Origin: Myxococcales bacterium UBA1203
GTDB lineage: Bacteria > Myxococcota > Myxococcia > Myxococcales > UBA5297
Assembly: GCA_002309695.1 (NCBI GenBank)
Contig: DBXV01000005.1
Location: forward strand, 1-14,080
DNA length: 14,080 nucleotides
Direction of reading: 5' to 3'
Below the pieces are notes generated by a model, which was given only the letters and a program-made list of their open reading frames with translations, ran no database searches and was not told where the DNA came from. Each line of letters opens with the position of its first letter. Position 1 is the stretch's first letter. Shown here one piece after another: positions 5,686 through 12,383 of the stretch. The translations under genes and the position numbers were made by a program.

Positions 5686-7845
5686 ATGAGGCGGCATCTT
5701 TTGACGGGCTTGATGGCAGCAGCGCTTGCGGCCGCAGGGTGCGGCGAATCTCTTCCCGGCGGCGGTGGCGGCGGAGGCGGCAGCGGATGCACACCTTCCA
5801 GCGGCAGTCAGCTGGCCTCTCTGGCCTTCACGGAGGCGTCCGTGTCCATGGCTCCCGGTGCCAGGGTCCCGATTCGAGTGAATGCCGTTTACACCGACGG
5901 ATGTGTGACCGACGTGACCAACGCCGTTTACCTGAGCGTGGATACAGCGAGCGTGGCCAGAATCGGACGGGACATGCACTTCGACGGCTCGGCGGCGCGC
6001 TGGCTGGAAGGCATCAGCACCGGCACTGCGTCACTGGTGGCCAGCACGCAGAAAAATGCCGCGGGAGTTGTCTCCAGCCCGATGGCCGTCACCGTGAAGG
6101 AGTGCTCCGGTGAGAACACGCCCATCAGCAGCCTGTACGCGATGCCGTCCATGATTCAGGTGGCAAAGGGCGCCTCTGAGCGCATCCGCGTGTTTGCCGT
6201 CTGGGAGTCCGGTTGTGCCTTTGATGCCACGTCCCGAATCTATCTGACCGTTGCCGATGAATCCGTCGCCCGAATTGACGCCATGACGACAGCTGTCGGC
6301 GGCCGCCAGGTGACGGGCCTGTCCGAAGGGACCACCACCGTCGTTGCCAGCGTCAAGTCGGGCGGTGAAGGAATGCGGGCTCCCGAGGTGGCAGTGCGCG
6401 TCGTTCCAGAGGGCCAAACGCCCGGCGGCGGTGAAACTGATCCCGAAACGCCTGTGACGCCTCCCGACCCTGGCCCTGGTCCTGACCCCGATCCGGATCC
6501 GCAGACGGTGACGCTCAAGTCTCTGACCATCTATCCGGAAGACCTCTCGCTGAGCCCCGTGGACCGGATGCCCATCACCGTGGTGGCCTCGTGGAGCGAC
6601 GGAACGACGCGGGATGTGACGAAAGAGGCCTCGCTCGCGTCGTCGAATCCGGCCGCCGGCAAAGTGGTCAATGCCGTCCTGGCGGTGGACCCGGCCACGG
6701 TTTACGTGGAGGCCGTGGCCAATGGGACGACGGAAATCACGGCCACCTGGTCGGACGGGAAAGAGAGCGCTTCCGGCAGCCGAACGATGACTGTCTCGCC
6801 CCGCACCACCGAGACGCGCACCATCTGGGTCTCGCGCTGGAACCTCGGCAGCAGCGAGTCGGCGATTCGCAGCAACATCCAGAAGTTCGCCCGGAGCGGC
6901 TTCAACGCCGTCTATTTCCAGGTCATGGGCGACGGCACTGCCTACTACGCGTCGAACATCATTCCCGTGAAGAGCAGCTCCCTCGACAGCCTGGGCGTCG
7001 CCGTCGATGAGGCCCACAAGCAGGGGATTCAGCTGCACGCCTACATCAACGCGCTCGTGGCGCCCAAGACCGTCCCCACCTCGGGCAAGCACATCCTCGT
7101 CTCTCACCCCGAATACGTCTGCCTCGATGCCAGCGGGAACGTCATTTCAGACGACGGCTACACGTGGGTGGCGGCTGAGGACGGCTACATCGACTACTAC
7201 AAGAAGGTCGTGAAGGAGATTCTGGACAACTACGACGTGGACGGCATCCACGTGGACCGCATCCGCTCGCCCAACAAAAATTCCTGCCACACGGCGAAGC
7301 TGGACGCCCTTTACGAGCAGGAAAAGGCGGCGGGGACGGTGTCCAACTGGCAGGAGTTTTACACGGGCCGCGTGACCAAGCTCGCTCAGGCCATCTACGA
7401 GACAGTGGTGACGAACAAGCCGTCCGCCCTCGTCTCCTTTGCCGTGTGGGGCATCTACAAGAAGCTCAGCGGCTGCTCCACCAGCCAGGGCGTCGATTAC
7501 AATCAGGACACGGTGGCCTGGATGAGGATGGGCATCGCCGACGCCATCTCGCCCATGACCTACTGGAATTTCGGCGCTTACAGCGGCTGTGCTGACTGGG
7601 GAAAGCACGCCGACTTCTTCAAGGCGAACTCCTATGGGCGGCAGGTCATCATGGGCATGCACGCTCAGGATTCGAGCGCGGTGGACGTGAGCAAAATCAC
7701 GAAGCGCATCCAGTATGCCCGCGACGCCGACCTGGCCGGCACCGCCATCTTCGCCAGCAATTACTTCTCGGACGACAACTGGAGCGCCATTAAGAGCGGG
7801 CCCTACGCTGCCCCGGCAGATCCCACGCCCATCGTCCACCGCTGA
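5686..7845 (+). CDS. Lipoprotein with Ig-like repeats and GHL10 glycosidase-like domain
   Basis: This is a 719-residue exported lipoprotein. A short hydrophobic signal ends in a lipobox (LAAAGC, Cys19), so lipidation and anchoring in a membrane are expected. A Gly8 tract (25-32) forms a flexible spacer. Three bacterial Ig-like (Big_2-type) domains follow at about 44-137, 148-240 and 277-371; a Pro-Asp-rich linker (256-272) separates the second and third. The first two each have a cysteine pair (35/73 and 140/177), probably disulfides; the third has none. Residues about 378-715 resemble glycosyl hydrolase-like 10 (GHL10, YngK type): TIWVSRWN, GFNAVYFQVMGDGTAYY, DVDGIHVDRIRSP (517-529, likely active-site strand), DAISPMTYW and GTAIFASNYF. 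The substrate is unknown; peptidoglycan or another polysaccharide is a guess. The start is supported by CGGAGG (5674-5679) 6 bases before the ATG. Confidence 0.85.
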   Translation: MRRHLLTGLMAAALAAAGCGESLPGGGGGGGGSGCTPSSGSQLASLAFTEASVSMAPGARVPIRVNAVYTDGCVTDVTNAVYLSVDTASVARIGRDMHFDGSAARWLEGISTGTASLVASTQKNAAGVVSSPMAVTVKECSGENTPISSLYAMPSMIQVAKGASERIRVFAVWESGCAFDATSRIYLTVADESVARIDAMTTAVGGRQVTGLSEGTTTVVASVKSGGEGMRAPEVAVRVVPEGQTPGGGETDPETPVTPPDPGPGPDPDPDPQTVTLKSLTIYPEDLSLSPVDRMPITVVASWSDGTTRDVTKEASLASSNPAAGKVVNAVLAVDPATVYVEAVANGTTEITATWSDGKESASGSRTMTVSPRTTETRTIWVSRWNLGSSESAIRSNIQKFARSGFNAVYFQVMGDGTAYYASNIIPVKSSSLDSLGVAVDEAHKQGIQLHAYINALVAPKTVPTSGKHILVSHPEYVCLDASGNVISDDGYTWVAAEDGYIDYYKKVVKEILDNYDVDGIHVDRIRSPNKNSCHTAKLDALYEQEKAAGTVSNWQEFYTGRVTKLAQAIYETVVTNKPSALVSFAVWGIYKKLSGCSTSQGVDYNQDTVAWMRMGIADAISPMTYWNFGAYSGCADWGKHADFFKANSYGRQVIMGMHAQDSSAVDVSKITKRIQYARDADLAGTAIFASNYFSDDNWSAIKSGPYAAPADPTPIVHR
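5758..5781 (+). repeat. GGN microrepeat coding Gly8
   Basis: Eight consecutive glycine codons, mostly GGC, lie just after the lipidated cysteine of the GHL10 lipoprotein. The tract acts as a spacer between membrane anchor and folded domains and could vary in length by slippage. Confidence 0.7.
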
Positions 7846-7866
7846 AACGTCTTCATTTCACTGAGA

Positions 7867-7902
7867 CCGCAGCCCCTCCTTCCCCTTGAGAGGCGGCTGC
7901 GG
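7867..7902 (+). terminator. Hairpin preceding the main terminator
   Basis: CCGCAGCC (7867-7874) pairs perfectly with GGCTGCGG (7895-7902) across a 20-base loop. It has no T tract of its own but sits 4 bases before the strong hairpin at 7907-7940, so it may protect the 3' end or assist termination. Confidence 0.5.
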
Positions 7903-7906
7903 GCCT

Positions 7907-7940
7907 GCCCCCTCCGCCGCTTCGGCCGAGGGGGCTTTTT
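7907..7940 (+). terminator. Intrinsic terminator after the GHL10 lipoprotein gene
   Basis: GCCCCCTC (7907-7914) pairs with GAGGGGGC (7928-7935), with an inner GCC/GGC pairing and a small loop, followed by five T residues (7936-7940). It separates the lipoprotein gene from the isc locus. Confidence 0.85.
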
Positions 7941-8215
7941 GTTGGTCCGGGACTGAATCCGCAGGCCTGTTCCGGCCGCAGAAATCCCTCTGTCTTGGCT
8001 ATTTACGCGGCAGCTTTTTTCGACTAGGGGCGCCGCCCTCTTTTGACGTGCCTAACAAGGCGGCGCGGCGCCCAAATCGGACTGTTGCTCAGTGCCCCTT
8101 CGATGGACGCGCTCCCGCCTTCCGGCGCTTGTGTCCGGAAGGGAATGCTGCCGCGCTCATCAGCCAGCCCACGCAGGCAAGGGGCTCGCGCCGCATTTCG
8201 GAGGATACAGCCAGG
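7941..8215 (+). promoter_or_regulatory. isc leader region with two inverted repeats
   Basis: These 275 bases between the upstream terminator and iscS must hold the isc promoter. Two inverted repeats are visible. GGGCGCCGC (8028-8036) pairs with GCGGCGCCC (8065-8073), with an alternative pairing GCCGCC/GGCGGC (8032-8037 with 8059-8064). CCTTCCGG (8118-8125) pairs with CCGGAAGG (8135-8142) around a 9-base loop. A TTGACG (8043-8048) lies in the first loop, but no good -10 is spaced from it. I find no sequence that clearly fits an IscR operator. Regulation of iscS through these structures is an inference. Confidence 0.4.
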
Positions 8216-9442
8216 ATGACCCTCAAATTGCCCATCTACTTCGACAATCACGCGACGACGCCCATGGACCCCCGGGTCCTTGAGGAGATGCTGCCCTACT
8301 TCACGGAGAAGTTCGGCAACGCCGCCAGCAACTCCCACTCGTTCGGCTGGGAGGCAAAGGACGCGGTGGAGCAGTCCAGGGAAAAGGTGGCGGCCCTCAT
8401 CGGCGCGGAGGCGAAGAACATCGTCTGGACGAGCGGCGCCACCGAGGCGACGAACCTGGCCATAAAGGGCGCGGCGGAGAGCTATCGGGCGAAGGGCGAC
8501 CACATCATCACCCAGGCGACCGAGCACAAGGCCACGCTGGACACCTGCAGGCATCTGGAAAAGCAGGGGTTCAAAGTCACGGTTCTGCCCGTGGACGGCG
8601 AGGGCAGGGTGAACCCCGACGATGTGAAGGCGGCCATCACGGACAGGACGCTGCTCGTCTCCGTCATGCTGGCCAACAACGAGGTGGGGACGATTCAGCC
8701 CGTCTCGGAAATTGGGCACATCTGCCGGGAGCGGGGCGTTCTGTTCCACTGCGACGCGGTTCAGGGCGCGGGCAAAATTCCCTTCGACGTGAACGAGGCC
8801 TGCGTCGATCTGGCTTCGCTCTCTGCCCACAAAATTTACGGGCCCAAGGGCGTGGGTGCCCTCTACGTGCGCCGGGATAAGCCCCGGGTTGTCCTGACGG
8901 CCCAGATGGACGGCGGCGGGCACGAGCAGAAGATGCGCTCCGGGACGCTGAATGTTCCCGGCATCGTCGGCTTCGGGAAGGCCTGTGAGCTGTGCCGGGC
9001 CGAAATGGCCGGCGAGGCTGTCCGGCTGGCCGCCATGCGCGACTACATGGAGTCGGTATTTTTGAAGGAAATCGAATTCGCCCACGTCAACGGCTGCCGT
9101 GCGCATCGGCTCCCCGGCAACCTGAACATCTCCTTCCCGTATGTGGAGGGAGAATCGATCATGATTTCCATGAAGGACGTGGCGGTCAGCTCCGGCAGCG
9201 CCTGCACCTCCGCTTCGCTCCAGCCTTCCTATGTACTCAAGGCGATGGGGCTGCCCGACGAGCTGGCGCACACGTCGATTCGCTTCGGCCTGGGCCGCTT
9301 CAACACCATGGAAGAAGCGGAATACGTGGCGAAGCTGGCGGTCGAAAAGATCGCCGCCCTCCGGGAGCTGAGCCCTCTCTATGAGATGGCCAAGGAGGGC
9401 ATCGACCTTTCCAAAATTCAGTGGAACCCGGTGGACGACTAG
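8216..9442 (+). CDS. iscS: Cysteine desulfurase IscS
   Basis: PLP-dependent enzyme that takes sulfur from L-cysteine, forms a persulfide and passes it to IscU and other acceptors; cytoplasmic. It has 408 residues, against 404 in E. coli. Visible motifs are the N-terminal PIYFDNHATTPMDPRV, TSGATEATNLAIKG, ATEHK (His104), NNEVGTIQPV, HCDAVQG, the PLP-binding Lys206 in SLSAHKIYGPKG, RSGTLNVPGIVG, and the persulfide cysteine Cys330 in SSGSACTSASLQPSYVL, which is the long flexible loop of group I (IscS/NifS) enzymes. The C-terminal KEGIDLSKIQW resembles the IscU-contacting tail of E. coli IscS. The ATG at 8216 is preceded by GGAGGA (8200-8205). The frame stays open 110 codons upstream, but that stretch crosses a terminator and lacks family similarity. 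iscU follows 40 bases downstream. Confidence 0.97.
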   Translation: MTLKLPIYFDNHATTPMDPRVLEEMLPYFTEKFGNAASNSHSFGWEAKDAVEQSREKVAALIGAEAKNIVWTSGATEATNLAIKGAAESYRAKGDHIITQATEHKATLDTCRHLEKQGFKVTVLPVDGEGRVNPDDVKAAITDRTLLVSVMLANNEVGTIQPVSEIGHICRERGVLFHCDAVQGAGKIPFDVNEACVDLASLSAHKIYGPKGVGALYVRRDKPRVVLTAQMDGGGHEQKMRSGTLNVPGIVGFGKACELCRAEMAGEAVRLAAMRDYMESVFLKEIEFAHVNGCRAHRLPGNLNISFPYVEGESIMISMKDVAVSSGSACTSASLQPSYVLKAMGLPDELAHTSIRFGLGRFNTMEEAEYVAKLAVEKIAALRELSPLYEMAKEGIDLSKIQWNPVDD

Positions 9443-9482
9443 GACCGGCGCCGAGGAAACGGACGGGACTGAGGAGAACGAG

Positions 9483-9926
9483 ATGCCTGCTTACAGTGAC
9501 AAGGTCATTGACCACACAGAGAACCCCCGAAACGTGGGGACTCTGGACAAGAACGACCCCAGCGTGGGCACGGGGCTCGTCGGCGCGCCGGCCTGCGGCG
9601 ACGTGATGCGCCTGCAGCTCAAAATCAGCGACGACGGCGTCATCGAGGACGCGCGCTTCAAGACGTTCGGCTGCGGCTCCGCCATCGCCTCCAGCTCGCT
9701 CGTCACCGAGTGGGTGAAGGGCAAGAGCGTCGATGACGCCCTGAAAATCTCCAACAAGGCCATCGCCGAGGAGCTCGCGCTGCCGCCTGTGAAGCTCCAC
9801 TGCTCGGTTCTGGCCGAGGACGCCATCAAGGCCGCAGTCGAGGACTTCCGGAAGAAGCAGGCGGCGCGTCGGGCGAAGGAAAAGGCAAAGGAAGAGACCG
9901 CGGCGGAGCGGCAGGGCGACAAGTAG
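9483..9926 (+). CDS. iscU: Fe-S cluster scaffold IscU
   Basis: Scaffold on which a [2Fe-2S] cluster is assembled from IscS-derived sulfur and iron before transfer to acceptors. It has 147 residues. Ligand residues are intact: Cys38 and Asp40 in PACGDVM, Cys64 in FGCGSAIASSS, and His106 with Cys107 in KLHCSVLA. LPPVK (100-104), the segment bound by the HscA chaperone in E. coli, is present. The core starts PAYSDKVIDHTENPRNVG, close to E. coli. The C-terminus is extended by about 20 residues compared with E. coli (128 residues) by a highly charged Lys/Arg/Glu/Ala-rich tail. GAGGAG (9471-9476) lies 6 bases before the ATG. The open frame before 9483 overlaps the end of iscS and is not family sequence. 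It is probably transcribed with iscS and iscA. Confidence 0.96.
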   Translation: MPAYSDKVIDHTENPRNVGTLDKNDPSVGTGLVGAPACGDVMRLQLKISDDGVIEDARFKTFGCGSAIASSSLVTEWVKGKSVDDALKISNKAIAEELALPPVKLHCSVLAEDAIKAAVEDFRKKQAARRAKEKAKEETAAERQGDK

Positions 9927-9980
9927 CGGGACGCTTTCGGTCCTGGTCATCGGCATTGTTTCAGCCGGAAGGTTTTTCAG

Positions 9981-10439
9981 ATGGTCTGTCAGAACCCCAA
10001 GAATCCTCAGCCCGTGATTCCGCAGCCCAGGGAAATTCACTGGGCGGCGACGGCCGCGGAGACGGTCAGCACCACCGGCCCCAGCGCGGGAAAGCCCTGC
10101 GAGGCCGGCGTCAGCGGCATCACGATTTCCGATGCGGCCTATGAGCGCCTCAGGCGCCTGCTGGATTCGCGTCCGTCTAGGGAAGAGGGACTTCGGGTCG
10201 CCGTTCAGGGCGGCGGCTGCGCCGGCATGGCCTACAAGCTGACGTGGGATGCGGCGCCGCGCGACAAGGACCGGATTTTTGCCCGTGGCGAGGTCCGCGT
10301 CTTCGTGGACCCGAAGAGCTACCTGTTCCTCGTCGGCTCCATGATTGATTACGAGGAGGAGCTTCTTCAGTCGGGCTTCAAAATTACGAATCCCCGTGCA
10401 CGGGCCACCTGCGGCTGCGGCGAAAGTTTTTCCGTCTGA
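9981..10439 (+). CDS. iscA: A-type Fe-S carrier IscA with N-terminal extension
   Basis: HesB/IscA-family protein that accepts or carries Fe-S clusters or iron for transfer to target enzymes. It has 152 residues, against 107 in E. coli. The conserved core begins at about 46 (GITISDAAYERLRRLL) and has the three ligand cysteines: Cys80 in GGGCAGMAYKL and Cys144 and Cys146 in the C-terminal ATCGCGESFSV. The first 45 residues are a Pro-, Ala- and Thr-rich extension, probably disordered, with two further cysteines (3 and 40). The start at 9981 has GGAAGG (9967-9972) 8 bases upstream; no later ATG lies before the core, so the extension seems genuine unless a GTG/TTG start is used. The core could also be ErpA-like; position after iscU favours iscA. 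A strong terminator follows. Confidence 0.93.
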   Translation: MVCQNPKNPQPVIPQPREIHWAATAAETVSTTGPSAGKPCEAGVSGITISDAAYERLRRLLDSRPSREEGLRVAVQGGGCAGMAYKLTWDAAPRDKDRIFARGEVRVFVDPKSYLFLVGSMIDYEEELLQSGFKITNPRARATCGCGESFSV

Positions 10440-10514
10440 CGTCTGCCTGGCGGGACTGCCCCACAAGAGGGCTTCAAAGACACCTCCCGCCGGTGCGCTT
10501 CACCGGCTCCTCAT

Positions 10515-10555
10515 TCCCCTTCGTCCCTTCTGAAAAAGGGCGGAGGGGATTTTTT
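10515..10555 (+). terminator. Intrinsic terminator between iscA and hscB
   Basis: TCCCCTTCG (10515-10523) pairs with CGGAGGGGA (10541-10549), allowing one G-T pair. After a single bulged T, CCCTT (10525-10529) pairs with AAGGG (10536-10540) around a 6-base loop. Six T residues follow (10550-10555). It ends only 17 bases before the hscB ATG, so hscB expression would depend on readthrough, controlled antitermination or an internal promoter. Confidence 0.85.
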
Positions 10556-10572
10556 CTGAAAAGGACATCGTC

Positions 10573-11196
10573 ATGGCGTGTGACCAGTGCGCTTCGGCCT
10601 CCGGTCCTTTTTGCGGCGGCTGCGGGGCGCTTCTGCCTCTGCCTGCCGGAATTTCTCCCTTTGCTGTCTTCGGCCTGCCCGAGAAGTTCAGCGTGAATCA
10701 GGAGGCGCTGGAGACGCGGCGCCGGGACCTGAGCCGAGCTCTGCATCCCGACCGCTTTGTCCGTGCTTCGCCCGCCGAAAAGCGCCGCGCGCTGGAATGG
10801 ACTACGGCGCTCAACGACGCCTTCCGCGTCCTCATGTCGCCCGAAGAGCGGGCTGACTTTCTCCTCAGGCGGCACGGCGTGGATTTGGCCGCGGAGTCCG
10901 GCGAGGCGGCCATGCGGCGCCTGTCCCCTGAGTTTCTGGAGGGCGCGCTCGAGGAGCGTGAGGCGCTGTTTGAGGCGCAGGCTGAGGACGACCACGAGGC
11001 GGCTGAGGCGCTGGCCGGAAAAATTCGCGCCCGGATGGAGGACAGCCGACGTCAGCTCGAATCAGCTTTTGCCCGGCTGGAGTCGCAGCCATCGGATGAA
11101 GCCCTGGATGAGGCTGCGGCCTGCCTGGCGCATCTGCGCTACGACGCCCGATTTCTTGAGGAGTCGGACCGCTTCGAGATGGAAGGACTGGACTGA
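10573..11196 (+). CDS. hscB: HscB-type J-domain co-chaperone with N-terminal tetracysteine motif
   Basis: J-domain co-chaperone that in known systems brings IscU to the Hsp70 HscA and stimulates its ATPase, promoting cluster transfer. It has 207 residues, against 171 in E. coli HscB. An N-terminal CDQC...CGGC motif (Cys3, 6, 14, 17) resembles the zinc-binding N-terminus of eukaryotic HSC20/HSCB. A J domain follows at about 28-100, with HPD at 58-60 (LHPDRF) and the typical HscB segment RALEWTTALNDAFRVLMSPEERADFLL. The C-terminal domain (about 115-200) is a charged helical bundle like the IscU-binding domain. AAAAGGA (10559-10565) precedes the ATG by 7 bases. It follows the iscA terminator and converges with the permease gene 17 bases downstream, with no hscA after it. 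The Isc context makes HscB the best reading over a generic DnaJ-like protein. Confidence 0.88.
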   Translation: MACDQCASASGPFCGGCGALLPLPAGISPFAVFGLPEKFSVNQEALETRRRDLSRALHPDRFVRASPAEKRRALEWTTALNDAFRVLMSPEERADFLLRRHGVDLAAESGEAAMRRLSPEFLEGALEEREALFEAQAEDDHEAAEALAGKIRARMEDSRRQLESAFARLESQPSDEALDEAAACLAHLRYDARFLEESDRFEMEGLD

Positions 11197-11213
11197 GCTG
11201 AGCCGGCGTCCCG

Positions 11214-12383
11214 CTAACGTCCGTAGATGACCGATTCCTGCCGGAAGAGGCTGACGGATTTGGCCAGCGCCAGTGCCGTGTAGGCGATGCTCGTGGCCCA
11301 GAGGATGGCGATGGACGCGCCTGAAACGGGATTGAGCTTGAGGACGTCCAGCACCAGCGACTGATGTCCCAGAACGGGCACGGCGCTCATCCAGACGGCC
11401 GAGTCGAAGGGGCTGAAGACGACGATCATGGCGGGGACGGTGGGGATGAGGCTGAAGAAGCTGAGCCAGGTCTGGGCCTCCTTGAACGACCTGGCGAAGG
11501 TGGCCACCACCAGTTCCAGCGCTGCACCGACGAATGTCAGCGGCGTCAGCACGGCCAGCAGCTGCAGGGTTCTGGGAACGTTGAGCGTGAACGGGATGCC
11601 CAGTTCCTCCAGAGGCGACACCCTCAGCGCCACAGCGAAGAGCGCCAGGCAGAGGACCGTGACGGCCAGCGACGCGATGACTGCGGCCCCCCATTTGCCG
11701 AAGGTGATGGCCGCCCGGGGAACGGAGGTCAGAAGAAGCGGTTCGAGAGAACCCCGCTCCCGCTCGCCCGCGGTCATGTCGATGACCAGGTTCATGCCGC
11801 CGATGAAAGCCGCCATCATCAGAAACAGGGGAATCATGGTCAGCATCTGCGCAGCCCTCTGAGCGGGCGTGGCCACGTCGAGAACGTCCATGCGTACGGG
11901 CTGCGCCAGCGAGGGATCGACGCCGCGGGCCAGCAGGCGGAGCGTGCCGATGCGCCCAGACCAGGCGGCGAGCGTCCTCTGCACGCGCTGAACGTCTTTG
12001 GCCGCCGAGTTGACCGACCTGTCCATGACGACCGTCAGGTCCGCCGGCCTGCCCTGCCTGAGCTTCTCGCCGAAGCTGTCATCGACGATGAGCCCCACTT
12101 TTGCCTTGCCGCTTTTGACAGCCGCTTCCGGACTTTCCGTGACGGGCATCACGGTGATGCCCTCGCCCGCGAGATAGGTCATCAGCGACGGCGCGTTTTG
12201 GGCGCCCTGAACCGGAATTTTCAGCGGCTTTTCCTGAATCCAGCTGGCCATGACGAACATGAGCACGGCGAAGAAGAGCGGGCCGCTGACCGGCAGCACC
12301 AGAGCGGCTGCCATGGAACGAATGTCGCGCAGGTGGCCAATGAGTTCCTTGCGGAGGATGACGAGCGCGGAAGAGAGCTTCAT
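11214..12383 (-). CDS. ABC-2 type (NatB-like) transporter permease
   Basis: Inner-membrane permease subunit of an ABC-2 family exporter. It has 389 residues. One N-terminal helix (about 22-48) is followed by a large non-membrane domain (about 50-178), then about five helices (180-202, 232-256, 272-295, 306-323, 356-376). The signature GERERGSLEPLLLTSVPR (206-223), in the loop after the second helix, is characteristic of NatB and related ABC-2 permeases, where it faces the ATPase. The N-terminal RKELIGHLRDIRS is the usual amphipathic entry helix. The ATPase partner is not encoded in the window. Its ATG overlaps the stop of the acyltransferase gene (ATGA, 12383-12380), and AAGGAAGG (12397-12390) lies 6 bases upstream of the ATG. 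Sodium, drug or lipid substrates are all possible; coupling to a lipid A-type acyltransferase hints at the envelope. Confidence 0.85.
   Translation of the reverse strand: MKLSSALVILRKELIGHLRDIRSMAAALVLPVSGPLFFAVLMFVMASWIQEKPLKIPVQGAQNAPSLMTYLAGEGITVMPVTESPEAAVKSGKAKVGLIVDDSFGEKLRQGRPADLTVVMDRSVNSAAKDVQRVQRTLAAWSGRIGTLRLLARGVDPSLAQPVRMDVLDVATPAQRAAQMLTMIPLFLMMAAFIGGMNLVIDMTAGERERGSLEPLLLTSVPRAAITFGKWGAAVIASLAVTVLCLALFAVALRVSPLEELGIPFTLNVPRTLQLLAVLTPLTFVGAALELVVATFARSFKEAQTWLSFFSLIPTVPAMIVVFSPFDSAVWMSAVPVLGHQSLVLDVLKLNPVSGASIAILWATSIAYTALALAKSVSLFRQESVIYGR

Noticed and set aside
5758..5781. GGN run considered as a non-coding microsatellite or regulatory repeat
   Set aside because: It lies inside the lipoprotein reading frame and codes for a glycine spacer, a common arrangement after a lipidated cysteine.
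8028..8142. IscR operator or a known riboswitch in the isc leader
   Set aside because: I could not match an IscR type 1 or type 2 site or a known riboswitch core; only the inverted repeats are supported.
7886..8215. A 110-codon N-terminal extension in frame with iscS
   Set aside because: It runs through the intrinsic terminator at 7907-7940, has no family similarity, and IscS proteins start where the ATG at 8216 lies, with a good ribosome site.
8024..9271. A 415-codon open frame on the minus strand opposite iscS
   Set aside because: iscS is unmistakable on the plus strand; the antisense frame has shadow-like composition.
9381..9482. Upstream extension of the iscU frame overlapping iscS
   Set aside because: The IscU core begins at the ATG at 9483, which has its own ribosome site.
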